From NCBI RefSeq assembly GCF_018613805.1, contig NZ_JAGGPL010000001.1, positions 124,001 to 188,000 on the forward strand: a stretch of DNA of 64,000 bases, read 5' to 3'. Made by a program: the position numbers and the translations under genes. Below, piece after piece: positions 34,312 through 44,153 of the stretch. Source of the DNA: Arthrobacter sp. ISL-48 (GTDB lineage: Bacteria > Actinomycetota > Actinomycetes > Actinomycetales > Micrococcaceae). Below the pieces are notes generated by a model. That model saw nothing but the letters and a program-made list of their open reading frames with translations, ran no database searches and was not told the DNA's origin. Positions within the stretch are counted from its first letter, which is position 1, and the number at the start of each line of letters is the position of its first letter.

Positions 34312-36237
34312 CTAGGCGTCGGAGCGCAGCGCCCGGCGCTCCATCTCCAGCATCATCAGTTCCCTGTTCAGCCGCTGGAACTCCTCCGGATCAGCCGCAG
34401 GATCCAGCCGCTGCAACTGGCCCATCTTGTCCGCCTTCACCCGCGTTATCTGCAGTTCGAACAGCCGCGCCAGGATGTCCTTGCAGTACTTCTGGACGGC
34501 CTCAGCAGTGCTGGCGGGGAGGGGGACCACGGCGAGCTCGGAAACCAGCGGGCGGAGCGGTTCCGGTACTTCATGCATGACCTGCTCCACCCAGCGGACA
34601 GGGTCACCGGTCAGGCCCGGCCCCGAGGCGCGCATAGCGTCGTGGACCGCCTGGAATGCCGGAGTGGCGAACCGCGCAGCCGAGAAACGCTCCCAGATGC
34701 CGCCGCCCAGGAGGGCAGGCTCCTGCAGCGCCACCTCCAGCGCCTGGCGCTCCATGGAGGCCACAGGGTCGCGTGGGTCGGGACGGTGATAGGACGGCAG
34801 GACGCCCGACGCCGGTCCCGCGGCCACACCGGGGCCGCCGGGCTGCGCGGGCCTCACGGGAGGCTCGGTTCCGGCTGCGGAGCGCCCCTGGGCCGGTGCG
34901 TGGTCTCCTCGTTTGACTGCCGCCGTCACCATCCGCAGTACCTCGTTGGGATCTGGCATCCCCAACCAGCCTGTCAGCGCCTGGCAATAGCCCGTCCTCG
35001 TGGACGCATCCCTGATAGCTGCAACTACCGGCACCGAAGCTTTCAGGCCCTGCACCCGGCCTTCCACCGTGTCCAGGTTGAACTGCTTGAGTGTGGTGCG
35101 GATGGCAAATTCGAACAGGGGCCGACGCGACTGAACCAAGGCATGCACCGCCTCGTCGCCCTTGCTTTGCCGGAGATCACAGGGATCGGCACCGGTCGGT
35201 TCCACGGCCACATAGGTTTGCGCGGTGAAGCGCTGGTCCTCATCGAACGCCCGCAGGGCCGCCTTCTGTCCGGCGGCGTCGCCGTCGAAGGTGAAGATGA
35301 CCTCTCCCCCGGTACCGTCGTCGGACAGCAGGCGGCGGGCGATCTTGATGTGCTCGGTGCCGAATGCGGTGCCGCAGGTGGCCACCGCCGTCGGAATTCC
35401 CGCGAGATGGCAGGCCATGACGTCGGTGTAGCCCTCGACGACCACCAATTGGCGGTCCTTCGCGATGCTCCGCTTGGCGAGGTCGATCCCATAGAGGACT
35501 TGCGACTTCTTGTAGAGCGTTGTTTCGGGGGTGTTGAGGTACTTGGGGCCCTGGTCGTCCTCGTAGAGCTTGCGGGCTCCGAAACCGATGGTGTCGCCGG
35601 CGATGTCGCGGATGGGCCAGATGAGGCGGCCCCGGAAACGGTCGTAAATGCCCCGGTTGCCTTCGGAAAACATGCCCGTGAGCTTGAGCTCCTGGTCCGT
35701 GAAGCCCCTGCCCCGGAGGTGCTTGAGCAGCGCGTCCCAGCCCTGCGGCGCGTAGCCCACACCGAATTGCTCGGCGGCGGCACGGTCAAAGCCGCGGCCG
35801 TGCAGGAACGTTCGGCCCTCTGCGGCGCCGGGTGTCAGCAGCTGGGCGCGGAAGAACTCGTCGGCGATCTTGTGGGCGTCCAGGAGACGCTGGCGCCTGC
35901 CAACCTCTTCCCTGTTGGGCCCCGTGCCGCCGTCTTCATAGCGGAGCTCGTAGCCGATGCGGGCGGCCAGTTTCTCCACCGCTTCCTGGAAGGACGTGTG
36001 GTCCTGCTTCTGCACAAAGGCGATGACGTCCCCGTCCTCGCCGCAACCAAAGCAGTGGTACCTGCCCACCTGCGGGCGGACGGTGAACGACGGCGACCGC
36101 TCGTCATGGAAAGGGCACAGTCCCTTGAACGTTCCCAGCCCGGCACCTTTAAGCGTGACGTAGCCGTCAACCACTTCCTTGATGTCCGTGCGCTGGCGTA
36201 CTTCGTCGATATCTTCACGTTTGATCAGGCCAGCCAC
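34312..36237 (-). CDS. dnaG: DNA primase
   Basis: Makes RNA primers at the replication fork. The 641-aa protein has the N-terminal zinc ribbon (C41, H44, C62, C65 in CPFHDERSPSF and RYHCFGCGEDGD), the RNA-polymerase domain with YAPQGWDALLKHLRGRGF, the TOPRIM motifs VVVEGYTDVMACH and IFTFDGDAAGQ, and a C-terminal helicase-binding domain (about 500-641) that is variable. GTG start; TAGGAT 6 bases upstream suggests a leaderless transcript. It follows dus-dgt on the same strand. Confidence 0.97.
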   Translation of the reverse strand: MAGLIKREDIDEVRQRTDIKEVVDGYVTLKGAGLGTFKGLCPFHDERSPSFTVRPQVGRYHCFGCGEDGDVIAFVQKQDHTSFQEAVEKLAARIGYELRYEDGGTGPNREEVGRRQRLLDAHKIADEFFRAQLLTPGAAEGRTFLHGRGFDRAAAEQFGVGYAPQGWDALLKHLRGRGFTDQELKLTGMFSEGNRGIYDRFRGRLIWPIRDIAGDTIGFGARKLYEDDQGPKYLNTPETTLYKKSQVLYGIDLAKRSIAKDRQLVVVEGYTDVMACHLAGIPTAVATCGTAFGTEHIKIARRLLSDDGTGGEVIFTFDGDAAGQKAALRAFDEDQRFTAQTYVAVEPTGADPCDLRQSKGDEAVHALVQSRRPLFEFAIRTTLKQFNLDTVEGRVQGLKASVPVVAAIRDASTRTGYCQALTGWLGMPDPNEVLRMVTAAVKRGDHAPAQGRSAAGTEPPVRPAQPGGPGVAAGPASGVLPSYHRPDPRDPVASMERQALEVALQEPALLGGGIWERFSAARFATPAFQAVHDAMRASGPGLTGDPVRWVEQVMHEVPEPLRPLVSELAVVPLPASTAEAVQKYCKDILARLFELQITRVKADKMGQLQRLDPAADPEEFQRLNRELMMLEMERRALRSDA

Positions 36238-36243
36238 AGAGCC

Positions 36244-36249
36244 ATCCTA
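36244..36249 (-). promoter_or_regulatory. -10 element TAGGAT in front of dnaG
   Basis: On the minus strand TAGGAT ends six bases before the dnaG GTG, and no ribosome site is present. RNA would start at the initiation codon. Confidence 0.5.
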
Positions 36250-36307
36250 GCCCCGGGGTGTGACAAGAAGGTCAGGGACGACGACGGCCGGCTGCCGGGT
36301 ATGAATT

Positions 36308-37597
36308 TCACCACAGCGACGGCAGGCTGCCCACCAGGCGCTCATACATTGCCAGGGCGGAACCGTCCGTCAGCGAGGCCACCTGGTCGATCACCACCCG
36401 GAGCCTGGCACCGTCGTCGGCCGCGTCCCGCCAGTCAGCGGCGAACATCGGTTCCAGATGACGGTCCCCCGTGGCGCTGAGCGCCGTGACCAAGGCGTGC
36501 AGCACTTCGCGCTGGCGCTCATAGATGGGCTGGCGGTGTTCGGTGGTCATCACAAACGTGGTGGCCAGGCCCTTCATCACCGCGATTTCCATGATGGTTT
36601 CATCCGGCACCATGAGCTGCGCGTTGTAGCGGGTGAGGTTTTCCGGGCCGTACATGGCGCGGGTGGTTTCCAGGGCGCTCTGGCAGAACCTGCCGATGAG
36701 CTGGCTGGTCATGTTTTTCAGGGCCGCCATGGATTTGCGGCTGCCGTCGGCTTCCCTTACCCAGACGTCGGTTGCCTCGAGCCGGCCCAGGGCGGCGTCG
36801 ATGGCGGCGGGGTCGTTGTGCGGGAGGTACCACTGCTTGGCGTAGCCCACCACGCGGGCGCGGTGGTCGGGGTTGTCCATCCAGCGCAGCTGGAAATGCC
36901 CGGCCACGATCGCGTCCTCGACGTCATGCACGGAGTAAGAAATGTCGTCCGCGAGGTCCATGACCTGGGCCTCAAGGCAGGACCGGCGCTCAGGAGCACC
37001 TTCCCTGATCCAGTTGAAGATGGGCAGGTCGTCCTCGTAGGCGCCGAACTTGCTGGTGCGCTGCCCGTGGATCACCGGAGCCTCCAGGGCGGACCACGGG
37101 TACTTCGCCGCAGCGTCCAGGCTGGCGCGGGTGAGGTTAAGCCCGGCCGGCCGGCCGTCAGAAGCCAGGACCTTGGGCTCGAGCCGGGTGAGCAGGCGGA
37201 GGGTCTGGGCGTTCCCCTCGAACCCGCCGATACCGTGTGCCACCTCGTTGAGGGCGGACTCGCCGTTGTGCCCGAAGGGCGGGTGGCCAAGGTCATGGCT
37301 CAGGCACGCGGTGTCAACGACATCCGGGTCACAGCCGAGCGCGCGGCCCAGTTCGCGGCCCACCTGTGCCACTTCGAGGCTGTGGGTCAGGCGCGTACGG
37401 ACAAAGTCGTCGGTGTCCGGTGCCACCACCTGGGTCTTGGCGCCGAGCCGCCGGAGTGCCGAGGAGTGCAGCACCCGGGCACGGTCCCGCTCAAAATCGG
37501 AGCGGTAGTTGTTCTTGGGCGGCTCTTCCACCCAACGGGCGGAATCATGGGCCTCGTAACCGGGCAGTACGGCTGCTGTGGTGCGGGTCTCAGCCAC
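36308..37597 (-). CDS. dgt: dGTP triphosphohydrolase-like HD protein
   Basis: Hydrolyses dNTPs to nucleosides and triphosphate, helping to set dNTP pools. In 429 residues the HD metal site is formed by RTRLTHSLEVAQVGRELG and SHDLGHPPFGHNGE, with a later D in DLADDISYSVHD; this last stretch is typical of the Dgt family. The GTG at 37597 overlaps the dus stop by 8 bp. Preserved order dus-dgt-dnaG suggests joint expression. Confidence 0.92.
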   Translation of the reverse strand: MAETRTTAAVLPGYEAHDSARWVEEPPKNNYRSDFERDRARVLHSSALRRLGAKTQVVAPDTDDFVRTRLTHSLEVAQVGRELGRALGCDPDVVDTACLSHDLGHPPFGHNGESALNEVAHGIGGFEGNAQTLRLLTRLEPKVLASDGRPAGLNLTRASLDAAAKYPWSALEAPVIHGQRTSKFGAYEDDLPIFNWIREGAPERRSCLEAQVMDLADDISYSVHDVEDAIVAGHFQLRWMDNPDHRARVVGYAKQWYLPHNDPAAIDAALGRLEATDVWVREADGSRKSMAALKNMTSQLIGRFCQSALETTRAMYGPENLTRYNAQLMVPDETIMEIAVMKGLATTFVMTTEHRQPIYERQREVLHALVTALSATGDRHLEPMFAADWRDAADDGARLRVVIDQVASLTDGSALAMYERLVGSLPSLW

Positions 37598-38768
37598 CGG
37601 AAACGTCCAACTCGGCGGCCGAGATGTCCCGCGATTGGTCCGCGTTCAGGGCGCGGGAGTCCAGCCAGTCCTTGGGCAGCGCCGGCTTCTTGGGAGATCC
37701 GGCACGGCCCCGGGGTCCCTCCGCGTCGATGCCCGGATAGGGAGAATCGAGGTCCAGCTGGTCCAGGGTCTCACGCAGGATCGCCAGTGTGGACACCATG
37801 GCCAGCCTGGTGCGGAGTTCACTGCCCACGACGTAGCCCTTGAAGTACCAGGCCATGTGCTTGCGAATCTCGCGGAGCGCCTTTCCTTCGTCGCCGAAAG
37901 TTTCGATCATCAGTTGCGCGTGGCGGTAGACGCCTTCCGCAACCTGGCGCAGGGCTGGCTTGTGCCGCTCATCACTGCCTTCGAAGGCGGCCATCAAATC
38001 CCCGAACAGCCATGGGCGCCCCTGGCAGCCGCGGCCTACCACCACGCCGTCAACCCCGGTTTCGCGGACCATCCGGACTGCGTCCTCAGCAGACCAGATG
38101 TCCCCATTGCCCAGGACGGGAATGTCCGGCAGCGCTTCCCGCAGGCGTGCAATCGCAGCCCAGTCGGCCTGCCCCGAATAGAACTGCGCCGCGGTGCGTC
38201 CGTGGAGTGCGACGGCGGCAACACCGGAATCGCGGGCGATCCGGCCGGCGTCGAGGTACGTCAGGTGGTCTTCGTCGATGCCTTTGCGCATCTTGATGGT
38301 CAGTGGCACGCCGCCCCGGGACGCCTCCTTGACCGCCGTCTGGACAATGGACGTGAAGAGGTCGATCTTCCAGGGCAGCGCCGAGCCGCCGCCGCGCCGC
38401 GTGACCTTGGGCACGGGACAGCCGAAGTTCAGGTCGATGTGGTCCGCGCGGTCCTCTTCCACCAGCATGCGCACCGCCTGGCCCACCGTTACCGGGTCCA
38501 CACCGTACAGCTGGACTGAACGGACCTTTTCGTCGTCGTCGTGCGAGATGATGCGCAGGGACTCCGGCGTCCGTTCCACCAGGGCGCGCGAGGTGACCAT
38601 CTCCGCCACGTAAAGGCCTCCGCCGTATTCACGGCAGAGCCTGCGGAAGGCGGAGTTGGTGATGCCGGCCATGGGAGCCAGGATCACGGGGGTGTCCACC
38701 GTGATGGGGCCCAGTTTCAGGGGCGGGAGTTCCAGCTTGGGGGCGGGAGGCGTTGCTACAACAGTCAC
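37590..38768 (-). CDS. dusB: tRNA-dihydrouridine synthase
   Basis: FMN enzyme reducing uridines in tRNA D-loops. The 392-aa TIM barrel shows VILAPMAGITNSAFRRLC, the catalytic cysteine in DLNFGCPVPKV, KMRKGIDEDHLTYLD, ALHGRTAAQFYSGQADW and VVVGRGCQGRPWLF, matching the bacterial DusB group. GTG start; GACAAT lies upstream at a distance compatible with a leaderless transcript. First of the dus-dgt-dnaG series. Confidence 0.93.
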   Translation of the reverse strand: MTVVATPPAPKLELPPLKLGPITVDTPVILAPMAGITNSAFRRLCREYGGGLYVAEMVTSRALVERTPESLRIISHDDDEKVRSVQLYGVDPVTVGQAVRMLVEEDRADHIDLNFGCPVPKVTRRGGGSALPWKIDLFTSIVQTAVKEASRGGVPLTIKMRKGIDEDHLTYLDAGRIARDSGVAAVALHGRTAAQFYSGQADWAAIARLREALPDIPVLGNGDIWSAEDAVRMVRETGVDGVVVGRGCQGRPWLFGDLMAAFEGSDERHKPALRQVAEGVYRHAQLMIETFGDEGKALREIRKHMAWYFKGYVVGSELRTRLAMVSTLAILRETLDQLDLDSPYPGIDAEGPRGRAGSPKKPALPKDWLDSRALNADQSRDISAAELDVSGG

Positions 38769-38798
38769 CTGTCCATTGTCGCAAAGCGGGGCAAATCG

Positions 38799-38829
38799 GG
38801 CGCCGGCCTGTCCTGCCCGAGCCGGCGCC
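38799..38829 (-). terminator. Hairpin after the NarL-type regulator
   Basis: GGCGCCGGC and GCCGGCGCC form a perfect 9-bp stem with a 13-base loop, 15 bp after the response-regulator stop. No U-run, so possibly a Rho-type or weak terminator. Confidence 0.5.
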
Positions 38830-38844
38830 TGAATGTTGATGCGC

Positions 38845-39456
38845 CTAGAGCAACCAGCCGTTCTCCTCGGCGATCCGTACGGCCTCGGATCTGGTCCGCC
38901 CGCCGGTCTTGGCCATCGCGGCAGACAGGTAGTTCCGGACTGTCCCTTCGGACAGGATGGCTGCCCTGGCGATGTCGGCGACCGTACCGCCTTTCGACGC
39001 GGCCCTCAGTACCTCCGCCTCCCTCTCGGTGAGGGGGCTGTCCCCCGAGGTCAGTGACTCGGCAGCGAGCACCGGATCAACCACCCGGAGCCCCATGTGC
39101 GTGCGGCGCACAGCTTCAGCCAGTTGCCGCGCGGGGGTGTCCTTAACGACAAACCCGGAGGCGCCCGCCTGCATGGCGCGCTTAAGATAGCCCGGCCGGC
39201 CGAAGGTGGTGACCATGAGGACCCGGCAGTCCGGCGCCGCCTTCCGCACCGCTGCAGCCGCGCTGATCCCGTCGAGGCCGGGCATCTCCACGTCGAGCAT
39301 CGCCACATCGGCGGAGTGCTCCACGACGGCGGCCGCCACTCCCGCTCCGTCACCCAGTTCAGCGACCACCTCGATGTCCGGCTCCAGGCCCAATAAAGCG
39401 GCGAGGGCGCCGCGAACCAGCGCCTGATCGTCCGCGATCACCAATCGAATGCTCAT
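38845..39456 (-). CDS. NarL/FixJ-family response regulator
   Basis: A 203-aa regulator with a receiver domain (DD in VIADDQALVRG, phosphoacceptor in MLDVEMPGLDG, K in VVKDTPARQ) and a C-terminal LuxR-type HTH (LTEREAEVLRAASKGGTVAD). It overlaps the kinase gene by 4 bp (ATGA). Homologous pairs of the DesK/DesR class act on the ABC exporter genes next to them, and here two such genes lie directly upstream in the same direction. Confidence 0.92.
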   Translation of the reverse strand: MSIRLVIADDQALVRGALAALLGLEPDIEVVAELGDGAGVAAAVVEHSADVAMLDVEMPGLDGISAAAAVRKAAPDCRVLMVTTFGRPGYLKRAMQAGASGFVVKDTPARQLAEAVRRTHMGLRVVDPVLAAESLTSGDSPLTEREAEVLRAASKGGTVADIARAAILSEGTVRNYLSAAMAKTGGRTRSEAVRIAEENGWLL

Positions 39457-40637
39457 ACGTCAACCGCCAATCTGAACCCTCCCAGGTCACTTTGGCCAAT
39501 ACTGACCGTTCCCCCGGTAGCAGCCACCCGCTCCCGGATGCCGGCCAGTCCATTTCCGGAAGTACCACCCGAAACGGGGCCAACGCCGTCGTCTTCCACC
39601 ACGACTGTCGACGCCGTCAGGCGCACACGGCAGCGCGATGCACCGGAGTGCCGCAGCACGTTGGTGATTCCTTCGCGCAGCACCCAGCCGAAGAGCTCAC
39701 GGTGTCGCGCAGGTACCTGCTCCGCAGTCCCCGGAAGTTCAGCGTCAATCCCTGCCGAGTCCAAGGCGCTCCTTGCCGCGGCGAGCTCGGCAAGCACGTT
39801 GACGCCCCGGTATCCTCCCAGCGTGGCGCGAATATCGGCGAGCGCACCACGGGCGAGGTCCTGGACCGCCGTGATCTCAGCAGCGGCCCTGTCCCTGGCC
39901 GGATCCCCAGGCGCCATGTCCAGCATCCGCCCGGCCAGCTCGGCCTTGACAGCGATCACCGTGAGGGAGTGGCCCAGGATGTCGTGCATATCCCGGGCCA
40001 TCCTGCTGCGCTCGGCGGCGACGGCGGTGTCCGCCAGTTCGCTCTGCGCCGCCCGGAGACGGGCCGTCTGCCGGATCAGCCTGGCAAACGCTGACATCAT
40101 CAGCCCCAAGGACAGCACGATCGCCGGCTGGGTGAACGCCTGCTCCGGATGCACGATCAGCAACTGCGTAGCTAGGGACACTGCGGACAAAACGAAGATC
40201 AGGACGAGGTCCAGGCGCCGTGGGAGAGCCGTCATGGCGATAGCACAGGAGAGGAACGGCCACGTCCACAACGCCTCAGTTCCCACCAGGGCAATGATTG
40301 CCACGTTCAGGGCCACCAAGATGCATACGGACGCCAGGCCAGCACGCACGCCCCTATGCCAGCTGACCTGGGGAAGGACGGCGTACGCGGCAAAGAACGC
40401 GATCAGCGACGCAGAGGACGCTGCTTTCCAGATGGCCGGCTCGTCCACGGACCACACGAGGTTCCAGGTGGGCCAGGCCCACAGGAGGATCGAGAACCCC
40501 GCGCCGACAAGCCAGCCGCGCGGTCCGCGCCCGCGGAACAGGATGCCTCGGGACGTGATTGCGCTGTCCGCACTGCCGAGGAAGGCCCCGCGGGCAGTGG
40601 CACCCGTGGTGGTGCCGTGGCTGGTCCCGGTACTCAT
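39453..40637 (-). CDS. Sensor histidine kinase, DesK/NarX type
   Basis: A 394-aa kinase with about six N-terminal membrane helices (up to residue 165), a HisKA_3 dimerisation helix with the phosphorylated histidine in MARDMHDILGHSLT, and a C-terminal HATPase domain (VEDDGVGPVSGGTSGNGLAGIRERV interrupted by short insertions). The ATG at 40637 with GGTGGGA upstream is preferred over a GTG nine bases earlier. It probably senses membrane state or an exported compound. It lies 93 bp after the ABC permease gene. Confidence 0.9.
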   Translation of the reverse strand: MSTGTSHGTTTGATARGAFLGSADSAITSRGILFRGRGPRGWLVGAGFSILLWAWPTWNLVWSVDEPAIWKAASSASLIAFFAAYAVLPQVSWHRGVRAGLASVCILVALNVAIIALVGTEALWTWPFLSCAIAMTALPRRLDLVLIFVLSAVSLATQLLIVHPEQAFTQPAIVLSLGLMMSAFARLIRQTARLRAAQSELADTAVAAERSRMARDMHDILGHSLTVIAVKAELAGRMLDMAPGDPARDRAAAEITAVQDLARGALADIRATLGGYRGVNVLAELAAARSALDSAGIDAELPGTAEQVPARHRELFGWVLREGITNVLRHSGASRCRVRLTASTVVVEDDGVGPVSGGTSGNGLAGIRERVAATGGTVSIGQSDLGGFRLAVDV

Positions 40638-40730
40638 GGTTCCCACCCTAGGGCACCGTTTCTGGGCGCCGCGGCCCGGTCCCCACCCTGTCCATGCCGC
40701 AACGCCATGGCCGCTGGTCCCCGATCCCGC

Positions 40731-41507
40731 TCAGACGCGCTTCGTGTCGCGGCGGAAGGCCATGGCGGCTCCGGCGGCGAAGATGGTCAGCCAAAGGACC
40801 ACATTAACGATCCAGGCCCAGTCGAATTCACCGGTGATGGGGCTCCTGGCCAGCTGCCCGATCCCATAGGCCGGCGTGAACCTGGCGATCTCGCCGAAGG
40901 TCTCCCCCATAACCTCGATCGGCATGAACAGGCCGCCGAGCATGGCCAGGATTGCGAGCGCCGGGCCGAGGATCTGCATGACGTTCTGGCTCGGCATCAG
41001 GTATCCGATGAACAGCCCCAGCGCCGCGAAGACCAAGGATCCCAGCCAGGCCACCAGCCCTGCCGTGAGCCAAATCCCGGCGTCCATGGTGACCCCGGCC
41101 AGGGCACCAATGGTGAACTGGGCAATGACGGCTACGAGGGACAGGGTCAGCGCGGCCACCGCCTTCACCGCGACGTATGCACCGGGCAGGAGCGGCGTGA
41201 GCCGAAGCTGCCGGCTCCACCCTTGTGCCCGCTCGACCGCCACTTGGCTGCCGGCGGCAGTGGCCGCGGTCATGGCCGCGTACACCGTGAGACTGATGAG
41301 GATGTACTGTCCGTAGTTGTGTCCGTTGGGCAGTTGCTCGTCCCTGTTGGACAGGCCGAATATGAAGAAGAAGACGGCCGGCATGAACACCGTGAAAATG
41401 ATGGTCCGGCGGTTGCGGAGCATCCGCTTGATCTCGATCCACAGGAACGTGCGGTTGACGCCGCCGGCGGAAGGCTGCCGGCTCTGGATGGCAGTGGCTG
41501 CGCTCAT
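40731..41507 (-). CDS. ABC-2-type exporter permease
   Basis: A 258-aa permease with six helices, the ABC-2 layout (FMPAVFFFIFGL, later GLFIGYLMPSQNVMQILGP). It pairs with the ATPase gene, which it overlaps by 4 bp. The family moves drugs, lipids or antibiotics outward. Regulation by the two-component system downstream is inferred from the common DesKR arrangement. Confidence 0.88.
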   Translation of the reverse strand: MSAATAIQSRQPSAGGVNRTFLWIEIKRMLRNRRTIIFTVFMPAVFFFIFGLSNRDEQLPNGHNYGQYILISLTVYAAMTAATAAGSQVAVERAQGWSRQLRLTPLLPGAYVAVKAVAALTLSLVAVIAQFTIGALAGVTMDAGIWLTAGLVAWLGSLVFAALGLFIGYLMPSQNVMQILGPALAILAMLGGLFMPIEVMGETFGEIARFTPAYGIGQLARSPITGEFDWAWIVNVVLWLTIFAAGAAMAFRRDTKRV

Positions 41508-42439
41508 ACCAGGTCTCCTTTCAAGGTGCGCCCGGGCTCCGGGGCGGCATCGTCTCCGGTGAGCGCCATGAAGGCTTCCTCGAGGTTGTTGGAGGCTACC
41601 TCGACGTCGTGCGCGGCGGTGCTGTTGAGCAGGTAGCGGACGACGGCGTCGGAATCGCGGGTGCGGACCGTGACGCGTCCGCCCTCGAGCGCTACGCTGT
41701 CCGCCGCCGGAATTGCCGCAAGCAACTCCCTGTCCCCTTGGGGAAGGGAGGCCTTGACGGTCCGGCCGGACGCGAGGTTCTTGATCTGGGCTGCGGTCCC
41801 GTCCGCCACCACACTGCCTTGCCGGACCAGGACGATCCGGTCCGCGTACGCGTCGGCTTCCTCAAGATAGTGGGTGGCGAAGATGACTGTCCGTCCGCGC
41901 AAGGCATCGGCACGGATGGCGGTCCAGAAGTCACGCCGTCCGGCCACATCCATGCCCGTGGTGGGCTCGTCAAGGATGAGGAGCCCTGGGTCGGAGACGA
42001 GGGCCATCGCAAAGCGCAGCCGTTGCTGTTGGCCTCCCGAGCACTTTTCCACTTTGCGGTCGGCGATGTCCAGGATGCCCGCCCGTTCCAGGACTTCGTC
42101 CACGGGGCGGGAGGAAGAGAACATGGCGGCATTGAGCTGAACGGTTTCACGCACGCTGATGTCACGCAGCAGGCCTCCGGTCTGCATCACTGCCGCCACT
42201 TGGCCCCGGGCGATGGCCCCTCGGGGCGTGTGGCCGTAGACAGCGACGCTCCCTTGGTCAGGCGTGCTCAAGCCCAGGATCATGTCGATCGTGGTGGTCT
42301 TGCCGGCACCGTTGGGACCGAGGAAGGCCACCACCTCCCCCGGTTGCACGGTCAGGTCCAGGCCGCGGACGGCATGAACCTTTCCGAAACTCTTGTGCAG
42401 TCCGGCGGCATGGACCGCCGGAACACTCGTTGTTGTCAT
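41504..42439 (-). CDS. ABC exporter ATP-binding protein
   Basis: A 311-aa ATPase powering the neighbouring ABC-2 permease. Walker A GPNGAGKTT (41-49), signature CSGGQQQRLRFAMA, Walker B LLILDEPTTGMD and the H-loop in VIFATHYLEEADAYADR are present. The last 90 residues form the accessory domain usual in drug-export ATPases. The ATG at 42439 has AAGGAGA upstream. First gene of a four-gene unit: ATPase, permease, kinase, regulator. Confidence 0.93.
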   Translation of the reverse strand: MTTTSVPAVHAAGLHKSFGKVHAVRGLDLTVQPGEVVAFLGPNGAGKTTTIDMILGLSTPDQGSVAVYGHTPRGAIARGQVAAVMQTGGLLRDISVRETVQLNAAMFSSSRPVDEVLERAGILDIADRKVEKCSGGQQQRLRFAMALVSDPGLLILDEPTTGMDVAGRRDFWTAIRADALRGRTVIFATHYLEEADAYADRIVLVRQGSVVADGTAAQIKNLASGRTVKASLPQGDRELLAAIPAADSVALEGGRVTVRTRDSDAVVRYLLNSTAAHDVEVASNNLEEAFMALTGDDAAPEPGRTLKGDLV

Positions 42440-42600
42440 GGCTCTCCTTGACTGATGGTTGCTCTCCACTCCATCAAAGCCGCGATCGGCCGACTGAGCC
42501 GGGGCCGCGTGTAACCGATCAGGAATGACAAATGTCATGCATCAGGTGCCTGGACCGGAACAGGCGCCATGGCAGGTGGCACAAGGTGCCGGGTGCCGTT

Positions 42601-44061
42601 CTATCCTCGGTCCGCCCTGCGGCCCCTGCGGGTGGCGGGAGCGTCGGAATTTTCATACGTTGCGTGAGTGGACCGGCTGCTGGCGGCTGCCGCTGCGAGC
42701 GCGCCGGTGTCGCCGACCTCGTCCGGGTGGACGGAGTGCCCAACACGGCCTTGGTCTCCAAGGCTGCCACTGCCGGGCAAGCCGTCTGACGTCGCTCCTG
42801 CCGTCCGGATGCCCGTGGCCTTGACCACAAGCACGGCAATCAGGGTGGTGACGGGGATGGCGAGCACCAGTCCGATGGAGCCCACCAGGGTCCGGATGAC
42901 TTCCTCGGACAGTTCGGCGCTCGTGATGGCGTCGGCCAGCGGACGGTCATACAGCATCACGATGATGAGGATGGGCAGGGCTGCACCGGCGTAGGCGAAC
43001 GCTATGGTGTACACCGTGGAGGCGATATGGTCACGGCCTATGCGCATGGCGGACGTGAACAGTTTGCGGGCGCTGGAGTCCGGGGCGAGCTCATAGAGTT
43101 CCCAGACAGCGGACGACTGGGTGATGGTGACGTCGTTGAGGACGCCCAGCCCGGAGATGATCAGGCCGCAGAGGATCACGCCGCTGATGGAGATGTTGGC
43201 GGACGTATTGATCAGCGTGGCGGCGTCATGACTGCCAACTCCGGCGAGGTTGGCTGCATCAGTGGCCCAGGCCGCGAGCACCGCCGTGATGGCCAGGCCG
43301 AACATGGTGCCCAGCAGCGCGGTGGAGGTCCTGGCGGAGAAGCCATGGGCGAAATACAGCACGCCGATCATGATCACCGTGGCACCCACCAGAGCCAGCA
43401 GCAGCGGGGGCTTTCCCTCCACCAGGCCGGGCAGCATGAAGCTGCCCAGCACAAAGTACGCTCCCACCAGCCCGATCAAGGCCCGGAGGCCACGCCAGCG
43501 GGCGACAGCAATCACCACCACCGCGTACAACAAGGCCAGCAGAACAATGGGCAGGGTCCGCACGAAGTCCACAAAGATGTAGGCAGGGGATCCCTGCGAA
43601 GCCGACGCCCCCGGGGCCTGGGAGAGATTCAGGTACCTGATCTGGTCCCCAGGCTTAACGCCATGGGATTTGGCCACGTCCGGATTGATGACCACCTTGA
43701 CCGGGCTGCCTCCCTGGTCCGGCTCAGTGAAGGCGAAGGTACAGTCTGTGCCCGGCTGACCCTGCTGATTGTCGGAGCCTGAGGACGGACCGGCGGCGGA
43801 TCCCTGCATGCAGCTTTCCACCACAACACTTTGGATTTTTCCGGTGTCAAAGGTCACGCCGGGCGCTGCTGAATACGGGTTGGCGAGGGTGACCCCCTCC
43901 TTGCTTCCGGACGGCCACAGCATCGCCATGGCGACGACGGTGAGCAGCGTGAGCGGCACCAGCACTGCAGCAAGGATGCGGTTGGCCTTCCTGCGGGCAG
44001 CAACCGCCCCCGCCGTCGGCTCCGAATGTCCTGTGGAAGTGTGGGAGTGACCGGACCCCAT
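42601..44061 (-). CDS. YibE/F-family membrane protein
   Basis: A 486-aa protein: a short cytoplasmic tail, one helix, an outside domain of about 120 residues with a cysteine pair (VVESCMQG and GTDCTFAF), then seven or eight helices matching YibE/F (PIVLLALLYAVVVIAVARWRG, GVLNDVTITQSSAVWEL, TVYTIAFAYAGAALPILI). The function of the family is not established; a transport role is assumed. The C-terminal 60 residues are Ser/Asp-rich and probably disordered. Monocistronic, divergent from a hydrolase gene. Confidence 0.85.
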   Translation of the reverse strand: MGSGHSHTSTGHSEPTAGAVAARRKANRILAAVLVPLTLLTVVAMAMLWPSGSKEGVTLANPYSAAPGVTFDTGKIQSVVVESCMQGSAAGPSSGSDNQQGQPGTDCTFAFTEPDQGGSPVKVVINPDVAKSHGVKPGDQIRYLNLSQAPGASASQGSPAYIFVDFVRTLPIVLLALLYAVVVIAVARWRGLRALIGLVGAYFVLGSFMLPGLVEGKPPLLLALVGATVIMIGVLYFAHGFSARTSTALLGTMFGLAITAVLAAWATDAANLAGVGSHDAATLINTSANISISGVILCGLIISGLGVLNDVTITQSSAVWELYELAPDSSARKLFTSAMRIGRDHIASTVYTIAFAYAGAALPILIIVMLYDRPLADAITSAELSEEVIRTLVGSIGLVLAIPVTTLIAVLVVKATGIRTAGATSDGLPGSGSLGDQGRVGHSVHPDEVGDTGALAAAAASSRSTHATYENSDAPATRRGRRADRG

Positions 44062-44153
44062 CAGACGTTAGACCTCATACGTTGAACTCTAAGGCCGGCG
44101 CCTTAGGGTTGGTAAATGGACCAGGAAGTCAGAGGAACCCGGAGGGACCCGGA

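Noticed and set aside
34249..36480. A 743-codon open frame antisense to dnaG
   Set aside because: dnaG on the other strand has all primase motifs; the antisense frame has low-complexity Arg/His-rich content and no ribosome site.
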